From Noviherbaspirillum sp. L7-7A (GTDB lineage Bacteria; Pseudomonadota; Gammaproteobacteria; Burkholderiales; Burkholderiaceae_D): a stretch of DNA of 64,000 nt. How positions within the stretch are numbered: the first letter of the stretch is position 1; each line of letters opens with the position of its first letter. The DNA lies in NCBI RefSeq assembly GCF_019052805.1, contig NZ_JAHQRJ010000001.1, positions 3,472,001 through 3,536,000 on the forward strand. The letters run 5' to 3'. Position numbers and translations under genes: made by a program. Below are positions 29,493-38,683 of the stretch, in pieces. The notes beneath the pieces were generated by a model. It was not told where the DNA came from. It saw only the letters and a list, made by a program, of their open reading frames with translations, and ran no database searches.

Positions 29493-29744
29493 TTCGGTAG
29501 CACTGTTGTCGTGCCTTCAATGGTGTTCCGGAACAATGTTAAATTACAATAAATTGCATTAAGACACAATCGAGCGCGTCCGTTCCGTTTGATCGGCCGC
29601 AACCTTCCTGTAATTCTTTGTCAGGAATCAACGCGTACCAATACCGGTTTGCTCATAGCGGCAAAACTTATCGCCTTGATAATAGGTTTTTGTACCAAAT
29701 ATTCATTCAGCGACCGTCTTTGGCGTCGCGTCATGGAGGCCGTC

Positions 29745-30470
29745 ATGTGTGGACGCATCACCCAGCACAGAAAACCGCTGGACTATGTCAAAGTGCTGGA
29801 CCTGCCGCTCAGGATGAGTGAAGAAGCAGCCAGCCGTCAGCCGTCCTACAACACCCCGCCGGGCACCACGCCCTGGCTGATTCATGCGATGAGCGGGGAT
29901 GGCCCCATGGTCGACGCGGTCCGGTGGGGCTACCGACCCAATTGGGCCGCCGAAAAAGGCATTCCCATGGCGATCAACGCACGCATCGAAAAGGCAGCCA
30001 CCGGCAAGTATTTCCGCAGCATGTGGCTGCATGGCCGCGTGCTGGTGCCGGCCGACGGCTGGTATGAATGGACCGGCAAGGCGGGCCACAAGCAGCCCTG
30101 GTACATCCATCGCAAGACGAAGGAGCCGCTGTTTCTGGCGGCGATCACGAATGTGCGCCCGGACCGCGAGAATCCCGAGGGCAGCGGCTTTGTGATCGTC
30201 ACCGCCGCCGCCGACGCCGGGATGGTCGATGTGCATGACCGCCGTCCGGTCGTCCTCGGGCCGGAGGATGCGCGGTTGTGGATGGACCCCGACCTGCCAG
30301 CCGAGCAGGCCGAGCAGCTGGCGCGCTCGATGGCGGTGCCGGCGGAGGAATTTGCCTGGCATCCGGTGAGCCGGGATGTCAACCGGGTGGGCAACAGCGA
30401 CCCGCACCTGATCGAACCGGTGGAACTGGACGGGCAGGAGGCAGCGTCCGGTCAGGATCTGTTCGACTGA
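29745..30470 (+). CDS. yedK: SRAP-domain abasic-site protein YedK/HMCES
   Basis: The 241-aa protein starts MCGRITQ. Processing of Met exposes Cys2, which forms a stable thiazolidine crosslink to abasic sites in single-stranded DNA. The active-site set is complete: Cys2, Asn78 in INARIEK, Glu108 in GWYEW and His164 in VHDRRPVVL. Because Cys2 must be N-terminal, the ATG at 29745 (GGAGG 6 nt upstream) is decisive; the in-frame upstream ATGs cannot be used. It protects replication forks at abasic lesions. Its 3' end overlaps the convergent MscS gene by 19 bp. Confidence 0.95.
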   Translation: MCGRITQHRKPLDYVKVLDLPLRMSEEAASRQPSYNTPPGTTPWLIHAMSGDGPMVDAVRWGYRPNWAAEKGIPMAINARIEKAATGKYFRSMWLHGRVLVPADGWYEWTGKAGHKQPWYIHRKTKEPLFLAAITNVRPDRENPEGSGFVIVTAAADAGMVDVHDRRPVVLGPEDARLWMDPDLPAEQAEQLARSMAVPAEEFAWHPVSRDVNRVGNSDPHLIEPVELDGQEAASGQDLFD

Positions 30471-31597
30471 TAGGCTGGCGCGACTTTCTGCGCCACCAGG
30501 TCCTCGCCGGCGGTGTCGGCGCGCAGCCGCGGCAGGCAATCCGGATAGGCGCGCTGCACGAAGTCGAGCAATCCTTCCCGCACCTTGCAGCGCAGGTCGA
30601 AGGTGCGGCCCGCATCCGAGGCGCTGACCAGCACGCGCACCTGCATTGCGCGCTCATTCGCATCCGTGACCTGCACCACGCACACCCGGCCGTCCCATTC
30701 CTGCAGCCCGGTGCACAAGCGCTGCGCTTCGGCGCGCAGCGGCTCCACCGGCATGCGGTAATCCACCCAGATCGTGACGGCGCCCAGCAGGTCGGCACTG
30801 CTGCGCGTCCAGTTCTGGAATGGATGTTCGATAAACCATTGCAGCGGGACAATCATGCGGCGCTGGTCCCAGATGCGCACCACCACATAGGTGCCGGTGA
30901 TTTCCTCAATCTGGCCCCACTCGTTTTCGACGATCACCACATCGTCCAGGCGTATCGGCTGGCTGATGGCCAGCTGCATTCCGGCCAGCAGATTGCCCAG
31001 CACCGGCTTGGCGGCAAAGCCCACCACCAGGCCGGCCACGCCTGCGGATGCCAGCAGGCTGGTACCGATCTGCCGCAGCAGGGGCAGCGTCATCAGCGCC
31101 ATGCCGGTGCCGACCAGGATGATCAGCACATTGACCGACCTGGCCAGCACCCTGGTTTGCGTGTGGATACGGCGGGCAGCCAGGTTGTCGACCAGGTTGA
31201 TCGGATTGAGCTCGACGATGGTATCGGCAATCGACTGCACCGCGCGGGTGGAGAACCAGGTCAGCGAGGCAATGGTCAGCAGCGCCGTGACGTGCAGCAG
31301 GAGCGGCGCAATGCGCAGCGTCGATTCGCTGTCGCGGAAAATGATCTGCAGCAGCAGGAAGAATACGGCCACGCGCAGCGACTGGCGGCATTGCCTGAGC
31401 AGGCGGCGCGAGAAGGGAAAGTGGCGCGCCAGGCGTTGCAGCACCGGCATGCCGATGCGGTCGCCGATGACGACGACCAGCAGCACTGCTATCACCTGCA
31501 GCAACACATCGAGCCAGGCATAACGCTGGCTGTCAGGGAGCCAGGGCAGGGCAAGCATCAGTTGCCGGTGCATCCAGTCCGGCAGGTAGTCGCTCAT
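30452..31597 (-). CDS. MscS-family mechanosensitive channel
   Basis: The 381-aa inner-membrane protein has about five membrane helices before the pore helix TSLLASAGVAGLVVGFAAKP. The MscS beta-domain follows (GNLLAGMQLAISQPIRLDDV, VENEWGQIEEITGTYVVVRI, PLQWFIEHPFQNWTR). It opens under membrane tension to release solutes on osmotic downshift. The length and extra N-terminal helices place it with YbdG/YnaI-like medium-size members rather than E. coli MscS. Start at 31597; no strong ribosome binding site. Confidence 0.9.
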   Translation of the reverse strand: MSDYLPDWMHRQLMLALPWLPDSQRYAWLDVLLQVIAVLLVVVIGDRIGMPVLQRLARHFPFSRRLLRQCRQSLRVAVFFLLLQIIFRDSESTLRIAPLLLHVTALLTIASLTWFSTRAVQSIADTIVELNPINLVDNLAARRIHTQTRVLARSVNVLIILVGTGMALMTLPLLRQIGTSLLASAGVAGLVVGFAAKPVLGNLLAGMQLAISQPIRLDDVVIVENEWGQIEEITGTYVVVRIWDQRRMIVPLQWFIEHPFQNWTRSSADLLGAVTIWVDYRMPVEPLRAEAQRLCTGLQEWDGRVCVVQVTDANERAMQVRVLVSASDAGRTFDLRCKVREGLLDFVQRAYPDCLPRLRADTAGEDLVAQKVAPAYQSNRS

Positions 31598-31872
31598 CGG
31601 TTTCCTTGTTTGCTAATCATCGAGTGCATCGTGGGCAATCGGCCCGACAAGCTAGCCGATGGCGTCGGCAATCGTCTGTTCGTTGCCGTACAAAGTCGTT
31701 TGAAGCGTTCTCGCAACTATTCCCACACGGCTTTTTTCTTCGCATTTAACGAACAAACAGTCAATTTAACTTCGCTTTTTTGATGGGTAGGTGCTGCGTA
31801 TGATGCAGTGTTCAGAAACAAATCGGCTGGTGTGACCGCCTTCACACTGAATGCTAACGAGAGGAGCAGCAA

Positions 31873-32826
31873 ATGAAAAAGGTAGTCATGGGCGTCATGG
31901 TCGCCGTCATGGCGGTCAGCATCGGCTTGTCCAGTGCGGAAGCCAAGCGCATGGGCAGCGGAAACTCGGTCGGGAAGCAGTCCCAGAGCGTCAATCAGGC
32001 CGGCCCGGCGCAGTCGGCGCAGCCAGCCCAGTCTTCAGCGGCGCAGTCGGCCGCCCCCCGTCCGGCGACGCCGGCGGCAACGCCTCCCAAGCCGGCAAGT
32101 CCGTGGAAAGGCATGCTGGGCGGCGCATTGCTGGGTCTGGGCCTGGGCGCACTGCTCTCCAGCATGGGCATAGGCGGCGCGCTGGCCAGCATGATCAGCA
32201 CCATCCTGATGGTCGGATTGCTGGTGATGGCGGGCCTGTTCATCTATCGCATGGTGCGCAGTAAGTCGCAGGGCGGCCAGGACAATGCAGGCCTGCGTCC
32301 GGCCTATGCCGGCGCACAGGACGTGCAGCAGTCGATGACGCCGGAGATCGGCTCGCATCTTGAGCAGGGTCGTCCGTCCGCATTGCAGTCCGTGGAGCCG
32401 ATGGCGGGTGGCGCAGCCGTCGCTGCCACGCCAGCCAGCGCGCCGTGGGGCGTGCCGGCCGACTTCGATACGCCGGCCTTCCTGCGTCATGCGAAGACCT
32501 ACTTCATCCGGCTGCAGGCCGCATGGGACAAGGCCGATACCAATGACATCCGCGAGTTCACCACGCCGGAGATGTTTGCCGAATTGCGCATGCAGATCCA
32601 GGAACGCGGGGCATCGGCCAACCACACCGACGTCGTCACGCTCGATGCGCAGTTGCTGGGCATCGAGAACAGCGGCGCCGACCACCTGGCCAGCGTCAAG
32701 TTCAGCGGCATGATCCGTGAAGTGGAAAACGCGCCGGCCGAGCCGTTCGCCGAAGTCTGGAACCTGACCAAGCCTGCATCGGGCCAGGGTGGCTGGACAC
32801 TGGCCGGCATCCAGCAGTTGTCCTGA
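31873..32826 (+). CDS. Tim44-like domain membrane protein
   Basis: The 317-aa protein has a signal peptide (ending SSAEA, residue 24), a Gln/Ser/Pro/Ala-rich linker, a glycine-rich hydrophobic segment (residues about 78-125: GMLGGALLGLGLGALLSSMG and MVGLLVMAGLFIYRMV), and a C-terminal Tim44-like domain (about 195-316). Bacterial Tim44-like proteins are widespread in beta-proteobacteria; function in membrane or lipid association is suspected but unproven. The ribosome binding site GAGGAG lies 9 nt before the ATG. A terminator follows at 32870. Confidence 0.88.
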   Translation: MKKVVMGVMVAVMAVSIGLSSAEAKRMGSGNSVGKQSQSVNQAGPAQSAQPAQSSAAQSAAPRPATPAATPPKPASPWKGMLGGALLGLGLGALLSSMGIGGALASMISTILMVGLLVMAGLFIYRMVRSKSQGGQDNAGLRPAYAGAQDVQQSMTPEIGSHLEQGRPSALQSVEPMAGGAAVAATPASAPWGVPADFDTPAFLRHAKTYFIRLQAAWDKADTNDIREFTTPEMFAELRMQIQERGASANHTDVVTLDAQLLGIENSGADHLASVKFSGMIREVENAPAEPFAEVWNLTKPASGQGGWTLAGIQQLS

Positions 32827-32869
32827 CCTCCAGCAGCCGGCGCCTCGCGGCGTCGGCTTGCCTGCATCG

Positions 32870-32904
32870 AAAACCGTCCACGCAAAACGTGGGCGGTTTT
32901 TTTT
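32870..32904 (+). terminator. Intrinsic terminator of the Tim44-like gene
   Basis: Stem AAAACCGTCCACG/CGTGGGCGGTTTT with a CAAAA loop, then eight T residues, 44 bp after the stop codon. Confidence 0.9.
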
Positions 32905-32965
32905 ATGAACGGAAGCGGGATTGGTATAAGGTAGGCAAACAACTCTCAGGCACGACATCCTCTCC

Positions 32966-33979
32966 ATGACCACACCGCGCAAACCAACCGATCCCGTCGT
33001 CATCGCTTCCTACATCCTGACCGGAATCATGCTGTGGCTGGTGCTGTACAAGGGCTTGCTGGCGGCGCTGTTTTCCGGCCTGCTGGTATATGCGCTGGTG
33101 CACCTGCTGGCGCCTGTGCTGGGGCGCCAGATCAGCGACCAGCGCCAGCGCATGATTGCTGTGGCGCTGCTGAGCGGGCTGATCGTGACCGTGCTGGCCG
33201 GCGGCGTCTGGGCCATCGTCGACTACGTCTCCGACCCGGAGCAGATCGCGCTTCTGCTGCAGAAGACCGCCGACATCATCCAGGCGTCGCGGGCGCAGCT
33301 GCCGGAATGGGTGCGCGGCCATCTCCCCACCAGCGTGGACGCGCTGCGCGACATGATGACGCGCTGGATGCGCGACCACGCGGTCGAAGCCCGCAGCATG
33401 GGCGAGCAGGTTGGCAGGGTGGTGGCGCATATCCTGATCGGCATGGTGGTGGGCGCGATGGCGGCCCTATACGACACCACCGAACCGAAGAACTACAAGC
33501 CGCTTGCCGCCGCGCTGCATGCGCGCGTGGTTTCGCTGGCCAAGGCCTTCGAGCAGATCGTGTTTGCCCAGGTGCGCATCGCCGCCATCAATGCGGTCTT
33601 TACCGCGCTGTTCCTGTTCGTTGCGCTGCCGCTGGCCGGGGTACACCTGCCGCTGTCCAAGAGCATGGTTGCGATCACCTTCGTGGCTGGCCTGCTGCCC
33701 GTGATCGGCAACCTGATTTCCAATACGGTGCTGGTGGTGGTGGGCTTGTCGCATTCGCTGAATGTCGCCATCGCTTCGCTGGTGTTTCTGATCACGATAC
33801 ACAAGCTCGAGTACTTCCTGAACGCCAAGATCATCGGCACCCATATCGATGCCCGCGCCTGGGAGTTGCTGGCAGCGATGCTGGTGATGGAAGCGGTATT
33901 CGGCGTGCCGGGCGTGATCGCCGCGCCGGTGCTGTATGCCTATCTGAAGCGGGAACTGGATGAAACGGGGCTGGTGTGA
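32966..33979 (+). CDS. AI-2E family (PerM/YdiK-like) membrane transporter
   Basis: The 337-aa membrane protein has about eight helices with the AI-2E family pattern: an early pair (ILTGIMLWLVLYKGLLAALF), a long periplasmic-type loop (VSDPEQIALLLQKTADIIQA), and a C-terminal block (HLPLSKSMVAITFVAGLLPV, LVFLITIHKLEYFLNAKIIG). Family members have been linked to Na+/H+ antiport and autoinducer export; the substrate here is unknown. Confidence 0.88.
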   Translation: MTTPRKPTDPVVIASYILTGIMLWLVLYKGLLAALFSGLLVYALVHLLAPVLGRQISDQRQRMIAVALLSGLIVTVLAGGVWAIVDYVSDPEQIALLLQKTADIIQASRAQLPEWVRGHLPTSVDALRDMMTRWMRDHAVEARSMGEQVGRVVAHILIGMVVGAMAALYDTTEPKNYKPLAAALHARVVSLAKAFEQIVFAQVRIAAINAVFTALFLFVALPLAGVHLPLSKSMVAITFVAGLLPVIGNLISNTVLVVVGLSHSLNVAIASLVFLITIHKLEYFLNAKIIGTHIDARAWELLAAMLVMEAVFGVPGVIAAPVLYAYLKRELDETGLV

Positions 33980-34019
33980 CGGTGTGACTGGCGTGACGCG
34001 CCGCGGCGGACGCACTGCG

Positions 34020-34044
34020 AAGGAACCGCCGCCGGCGGCTCCTT
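34020..34044. terminator. Stem-loop between convergent genes
   Basis: An 11-bp stem with one mismatch (AAGGAACCGCC/GGCGGCTCCTT) around a 3-nt loop lies between two convergent genes. There is no T run, so its terminator role is uncertain. Confidence 0.4.
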
Positions 34045-34060
34045 GTGCCTGGGTGATCGC

Positions 34061-34312
34061 TCAGGGCATGGGCGTAGGGTCGCCCAGGGTCTTGATGCTG
34101 GTGATGGCATAGCCCTTGGCGCTGATCTGCTGCAACGGCTCGTCGATCGAGAAGTCGGCCAGTGAAGACTGTCCATCGGCGACTTCGACGCCGCGGTCTG
34201 CCTCTTCCCAGTCGACGCTGATCGCTTCCTCCGGAATCGGCTTGCCTTCCGGCACTGCCAGATAGGAGAAATGGCCATTGCTTTCAGGGCGCCTGTAAAT
34301 ATCCAGCCTCAT
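34061..34312 (-). CDS. Small conserved-type hypothetical protein (DUF6139-like)
   Basis: The 83-aa acidic protein starts MRLDIYRRPESNGHFSYLAV and continues with PEGKPIPEEAISVDWEEADR. The pattern resembles a small family of unknown function in Oxalobacteraceae (DUF6139, from memory). The ribosome binding site AAAGGACAGG lies upstream of the ATG. It seems monocistronic. No function can be given. Confidence 0.7.
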   Translation of the reverse strand: MRLDIYRRPESNGHFSYLAVPEGKPIPEEAISVDWEEADRGVEVADGQSSLADFSIDEPLQQISAKGYAITSIKTLGDPTPMP

Positions 34313-34403
34313 GATCCTGTCCTTTCAAAAGTGAGCGTCCGGATTTGACTATGGACGCACGGAAAAGGTTGCGCTTGCCTCAGGCGCGCCGCTGCCTGCA
34401 CTG

Positions 34404-35123
34404 CTAGCGACGCGTATGACGTTTGCGCATGCGCATGTTGAGCAGTTCCACCAGCAGCGAAAACGCCATGGCTGTGTAAATGTACCCCTTGGGCATGTGA
34501 TAGCCAAATCCATCGGCGATCAGCACCACGCCAATCACCACCAGGAAGGCCAGCGCCAGCATCTTGATGGTCGGGTGCGCCGATACGAAGCGGCCGATCG
34601 GGCTGGCGAACAGCATCATCAGGCCGACCGATGCAATCACCGCGGCAATCATCACGGCGACTTCATTGACCATGCCGACGGCGGTGATGATGGAGTCCAG
34701 CGAGAACACCAGGTCGATCACCATGATCTGGAGGATGATGGCGCCAAAGGTCGCCTTGACCGCCTGCCCGGCGCCATGCTCTTCCTCGCCCTCGATGGTC
34801 TGGTGTATCTCGCCCACGCTCTTCCATAGCAGGAACAGTCCGCCCAGTATGAGCACGAGGTCGCGGCCGGAAATGTCCTGGCCCATCACCGAGAACAGGG
34901 GAGCCGTCATGCCGACGATCCAGGCCAGCGTCAGCAACAGCGCGATGCGCATGAACATTGCCGCGAACAGGCCGATCCGTCGGGCTGCCTCCCGCCTTTC
35001 CACCGGCAGCTTGTCCACCAGGATGGAAATGAAAATGATGTTGTCGATACCCAGCACCAGCTCCAGCGCGGTCAGGGTGGCGAAGGCGATCCACATCTGC
35101 GGGTCGGTGAGCAGTTCCAGCAT
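34404..35123 (-). CDS. TerC family integral membrane protein
   Basis: The 239-aa protein has seven predicted helices and the TerC signature ELVLGIDNIIFISILVDKLP near the N-terminus, repeated as DLVFSLDSIITAVGMVNEVA in the second half. The paired acidic motifs are thought to bind metal, and family members (Alx, MeeF/MeeY, YgdQ) act in manganese or metal export during protein secretion. The start at 35123 has GGGAG 7 nt upstream; the ATG at 35129 is only 1 nt from that site. Confidence 0.9.
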   Translation of the reverse strand: MLELLTDPQMWIAFATLTALELVLGIDNIIFISILVDKLPVERREAARRIGLFAAMFMRIALLLTLAWIVGMTAPLFSVMGQDISGRDLVLILGGLFLLWKSVGEIHQTIEGEEEHGAGQAVKATFGAIILQIMVIDLVFSLDSIITAVGMVNEVAVMIAAVIASVGLMMLFASPIGRFVSAHPTIKMLALAFLVVIGVVLIADGFGYHMPKGYIYTAMAFSLLVELLNMRMRKRHTRR

Positions 35124-35150
35124 GGGCATTCTCCCTTGATGATATTCAAT

Positions 35151-35180
35151 AAAAAAGGCGCCATCCAGACGGACGGCGCC
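35151..35180 (-). terminator. Terminator of the YccA-like gene
   Basis: A 10-bp stem with one mismatch (GGCGCCATCC/GGACGGCGCC) and an AGA loop. On the minus strand a run of six T residues follows, 40 bp past the stop of the gene ending at 35219. Confidence 0.8.
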
Positions 35181-35218
35181 TGCCGGCCAGGGCGCTCAGG
35201 AGCGCCCGGCCATATTGC

Positions 35219-35893
35219 TTACTCCTTGCTGGTAAAGCCGAGCAGGTGCAGCAGGCTTGTGAAGAGATTGAAGATGGAAACGAACAAGGACAATGTCGCC
35301 AGCACATAATTGGTCTCGCCGCCACGCACGATGTTATTGGTCTCGTACAGAATCATGCCAGACATCAGCAGCACGAACACCGCCGACACCGCCAGGGACA
35401 GCGCGGTCATGTTCAAAAACAGCGCCGCCAAGCCCGCCAGGAAGGCCACCAGCACGCCAACCATCAGGAAGCCGCCCATGAACGACAGGTCACGCTTGGT
35501 TGTCAGCGCATAGGCCGACATGGCCAGGAAGATCGCGGCGGTGCCGCCCAGCGCTGTCATCACGACCTGGCTGCCGTTGGGCATCTTCAGGTACGTGCTG
35601 ATGATGGGGCCCAGCGTGTAGCCCATGAAGCCGGTCAGGGCAAACAGGAAGACCACGCCCATGCCGCTGTCGCGGTTTTTCGTGACCAGGAACATCAGGC
35701 CGAAATAGCCAAGCAGCGTCAGCAGGATGCCGGGATGCGGCAACCCGAGCGCGGCGGATGTGCCGGCGGTCACGGCTGCGAATCCCAAACACATGGACAA
35801 CAGCAGGTAGGTATTGCGCAGCACACGGTGTGCCGCGCCGTCCATCACGGTGCTTGCGCTTTCATGGCGCAATGCGGTGTAACGATCATTCAT
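35219..35893 (-). CDS. Bax inhibitor-1/YccA family membrane protein
   Basis: The 224-aa protein has seven helices and the family motifs TGFMGYTLGPIISTYL and MILYETNNIVRGGETNYVLA. E. coli YccA binds and modulates the FtsH protease; other family members are pH-dependent calcium channels. The location next to TerC is suggestive of membrane or ion stress functions but not proof. Start at 35893. Confidence 0.92.
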   Translation of the reverse strand: MNDRYTALRHESASTVMDGAAHRVLRNTYLLLSMCLGFAAVTAGTSAALGLPHPGILLTLLGYFGLMFLVTKNRDSGMGVVFLFALTGFMGYTLGPIISTYLKMPNGSQVVMTALGGTAAIFLAMSAYALTTKRDLSFMGGFLMVGVLVAFLAGLAALFLNMTALSLAVSAVFVLLMSGMILYETNNIVRGGETNYVLATLSLFVSIFNLFTSLLHLLGFTSKE

Positions 35894-36315
35894 GGCCCAG
35901 CTCCTTGTCGAGTCAATGTCGAAGACAGCCGCCGGAAGACGCCGGCGGTCGTTGAAACAACAAGATGTTAGCTTGGGCGAGAAGATGTTAAAAGCGAAGA
36001 AAGTGGAATGATTTATTCGGAAAATGCGAAGTAAGGAAGGCGGCTGGAAGCGGATCGAACCACTATTCTTGGGTTTGCCACTGTTCTTCAGAATCGCACT
36101 ATCGTAGCGTCGCTGCCTGCGCTATGCCTGGCTTGCCAACGCCAGCACGGCCAGTACAGCGCACACAAGCAAGCCATTGAGGGCAAGACGGATCAAAGGG
36201 GAAGGGTTCATGGCCGGCAATGTTGTCGTAAAACCAGCATATTGCTGCGTCGCGGAAATTGTTTCCGTTCGGCAGCGCACATAGCAATGTCGCGCTTACC
36301 CGGCCTTACGATGAA
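35894..36315. other. Intergenic region, with a possible 29-aa membrane micro-ORF
   Basis: No conventional gene. On the minus strand 36211-36122 reads as a 29-codon frame (MNPSPLIRLALNGLLVCAVL then AVLALASQA, stop) predicting one membrane helix, but it lacks a ribosome binding site. It is noted only as a possibility. Confidence 0.35.
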
Positions 36316-37233
36316 TCAATCCCGACCCGCCCCGAGCTTGTGCATGAGCATCGGCACTTCCGCCGCCAGGTCCCGCGTCAGGTAACCCAGCGGTCCGGAG
36401 CGACGCGCCAGCGCGTCGCCGGCACGCGCATGCAGTGCCACGCCCCAGGCGCAGGCTTGCGCCAGCGTGGCGCCGCGCGCCGCAAGGCCGACGATGATGC
36501 CTGCCAGCGTGTCGCCCGAGCCGGAAGCGGCAAGGCCGACATTGCCGCCTTCATGCTTCCAGGTCTCGCCTTCGGGCGCGGCGATGAAAGTGGTTGGCCC
36601 TTTCAGCGCCACCGTGGCCTGCCAGTGCCGCGCCATGCGCTGCGCCATTGGCGCCGGGTCGGCGCTGATTTCCTCCTTCGAAGCGCCGGACAGATGCGCC
36701 ATTTCGCCGGCATGCGGCGTCAGCAGCACATCGGCGCCGTAGCGCCCGAGAAAGCCGGCGCCGTCATCAGCAGCGGCGTCGCAGACCACGCCCATGGCGG
36801 CTGCGTCGAGCACTACGCGCACGCCGTCCAGCATGGGCAGCAGCGCGCGGACGAATTCGCAGATCGCGGGTTCATCCTGCATGCCGGGACCGATCAGCAC
36901 CGCATCCAGCCGGCCGCGCATGCTGGCCAGCGCCTCCGCGGCGCAAGCGTCTATCCCGCCATCGTTGGTTTCCGGCAGGCCGATCACGCGCGACTCCGGT
37001 ATCGCCAGCGCCACCAGCTGCGCGACGCTGGCGCCGGTGGCGATGGCGAGCTTGCCGGCGCCGGCGCGCATGGCCGCCGTCGCCGCCAGGATGATGGCGC
37101 CCGGCATCTGGCGCGAACCGCCTATCACCAGCAGGCGGCCGCGTTCTTCCTTGTCGCCCCCGTCGCTGGGCATGGGCAGGGGCCAGTCGCGCAGCAGCGC
37201 ATCGTCGATCAGGGTCATGTCGGGTTGGGTCAT
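36316..37233 (-). CDS. ADP/ATP-dependent NAD(P)H-hydrate dehydratase
   Basis: This 305-aa protein is the dehydratase domain alone, without the YjeF-N epimerase domain. It converts damaged S-NAD(P)HX back to NAD(P)H. Motifs are LLVIGGSRQMPGAIILAATA, the VLIGPGM segment, LTPHAGEMAHL, and NVGLAASGSGDTLAGIIVGL, where GSGDxLAG carries the catalytic Asp. It is 7 bp downstream of a histidine phosphatase gene, so the two probably form one transcript. The matching epimerase must be elsewhere in the genome. Confidence 0.92.
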   Translation of the reverse strand: MTQPDMTLIDDALLRDWPLPMPSDGGDKEERGRLLVIGGSRQMPGAIILAATAAMRAGAGKLAIATGASVAQLVALAIPESRVIGLPETNDGGIDACAAEALASMRGRLDAVLIGPGMQDEPAICEFVRALLPMLDGVRVVLDAAAMGVVCDAAADDGAGFLGRYGADVLLTPHAGEMAHLSGASKEEISADPAPMAQRMARHWQATVALKGPTTFIAAPEGETWKHEGGNVGLAASGSGDTLAGIIVGLAARGATLAQACAWGVALHARAGDALARRSGPLGYLTRDLAAEVPMLMHKLGAGRD

Positions 37234-37240
37234 GCAAGCC

Positions 37241-38020
37241 TCAGGATTTCGGTGCGGCCGGCACGTCCGGCTCGCTGGTAACGGGAGCGCCGGCTTCCTG
37301 CAGCGGCACGACGAAGTTCACCAGGCGCGGGACCAGCTTGCCCCTGCGTCCCAGCGTGCGGTCGAAGGCATAGGAAGTGATGGAGCAATTGGGCACGTCG
37401 CCCATGCGGTCGATGTCCAGGATGGTCTGCTCGTCCATCCGTTCCAGCAGATAGCGAAAGCAATTGACGATCACCTGATGGCCGACCACGACCACGTTTT
37501 CACTGCGGTGCTCGCGCACGATGGTGTCGAGCAAGCTGCGCAGCCGCAGAATCACGTCGCACCAGCTTTCGCCGCCGGGCGGCCGGAAGTAGAACTTGCC
37601 GACATGCGCGCGCTGCTCGCCCAGTTCCGGATACTTCTGCAGGATGCCGTGCCGGGTCAGCCGGTCCAGGATGCCGAATTCCTTCTCCCGCAGGCGTTCG
37701 TCGGCAACGAAGGACACGTCATCCGGGTCGATGCCGCCATGCTCCAGGATGCGCCGGGCAGTCGTCCTGGCCCGTGCATAGGGCGAGGTCAGGATCACGG
37801 TGGGCCGCTGATCTTCAGGCAGGGAAGCGAACCACAGGCCGACCGCGGTGGCCTGCTGGTCGCCGAGGTCGGACAGGGGCACATCGACATCGCGTTCGGC
37901 AATGTCGATCAGCGGCAGTCCGGCCGCCTCGGCCGCGTCGCGCGCCACATTCCCGGCGCTCTGGCCATGGCGGATGATCCACAGGTTGCTTGGCCATTTC
38001 TGCTCGTTCTCTTGTGCCAT
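37241..38020 (-). CDS. Histidine phosphatase (phosphoglycerate mutase-like) family protein
   Basis: The 259-aa protein has the catalytic RHG motif at residues 17-19 (WIIRHGQSAGN), the second Arg in TSPYARARTTA, the acidic KEFGILDR and the second catalytic His in VVVVGHQVIVNCF. It should dephosphorylate a small phosphorylated metabolite through a phosphohistidine. ATG at 38020 follows GAGGAG and GGGAA; the longer frame from 38095 lacks a ribosome binding site. It is co-directional and nearly abutting with the dehydratase gene. Confidence 0.88.
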   Translation of the reverse strand: MAQENEQKWPSNLWIIRHGQSAGNVARDAAEAAGLPLIDIAERDVDVPLSDLGDQQATAVGLWFASLPEDQRPTVILTSPYARARTTARRILEHGGIDPDDVSFVADERLREKEFGILDRLTRHGILQKYPELGEQRAHVGKFYFRPPGGESWCDVILRLRSLLDTIVREHRSENVVVVGHQVIVNCFRYLLERMDEQTILDIDRMGDVPNCSITSYAFDRTLGRRGKLVPRLVNFVVPLQEAGAPVTSEPDVPAAPKS

Positions 38021-38297
38021 TTCCCTATTCTCCTCGGTGTTCTTCAATGACTCCGGGCCCAGGTGCAAAGTTTCGCAATGAGCGGGACGGCGCATTGTTT
38101 GTTATGCAGGCGCAAGCGGGCGGCCGCGCGCCGATGCGTTGATGACGAGGAGAACGTTGCAGGAAAAAAGGATGTCATTTATTCACGTTTTCCTACAGTG
38201 CATCGCGCCTATGTCCTATATCAGCCCTTCATGGCGGCTGCTAATCTGCGTTCCATGGACATAAGCCCTTATGTCACTAACCACTCAGGAGGAAATC

Positions 38298-38567
38298 ATG
38301 AATTTCATTATCTGGCTCGTCGTAGGCGGCATCATCGGTTGGCTCGCAAGCATCGTCATGCGTACCGACGCACAACAAGGCATGTTTCTCAACATCGTCG
38401 TCGGCATCATAGGCGCCATGCTGGGCGGTTTCCTGCTTGCTCCGATGTTTGGTACCGGCACCATCAACCAGAATGATTTCAGCCTGTCGTCGCTGTTCAT
38501 TTCCTTCCTCGGCGCTGTCGTTCTGCTGATGATCGTTAATCTGTTCCGCCGCGGTTCGGTGCGCTAA
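38298..38567 (+). CDS. GlsB/YeaQ/YmgE family small membrane protein
   Basis: The 89-aa protein has three membrane helices with glycine-zipper motifs (WLVVGGIIGWLASIVMRTDA and NIVVGIIGAMLGGFLLAPMF). Family members are induced in stationary phase or envelope stress; the name 'transglycosylase-associated' is historical. AGGAGG lies 6 nt before the ATG. Confidence 0.92.
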   Translation: MNFIIWLVVGGIIGWLASIVMRTDAQQGMFLNIVVGIIGAMLGGFLLAPMFGTGTINQNDFSLSSLFISFLGAVVLLMIVNLFRRGSVR

Positions 38568-38683
38568 GCACGCAAACAAGCAATACCCTCATTACTTTGA
38601 CCTGACGTGCCTTCGGGCCGTCAGGTTTTGCTCATGAAGCGCCCGGTGACGGCGTACCGTTAAAACCTTAGATGGAGATTGCC

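Noticed and set aside
30278-31783. 501-codon plus-strand frame, very long
   Set aside because: It is antisense to the MscS gene; the His/Gln-rich composition is the usual shadow of a GC-rich gene in the opposite frame.
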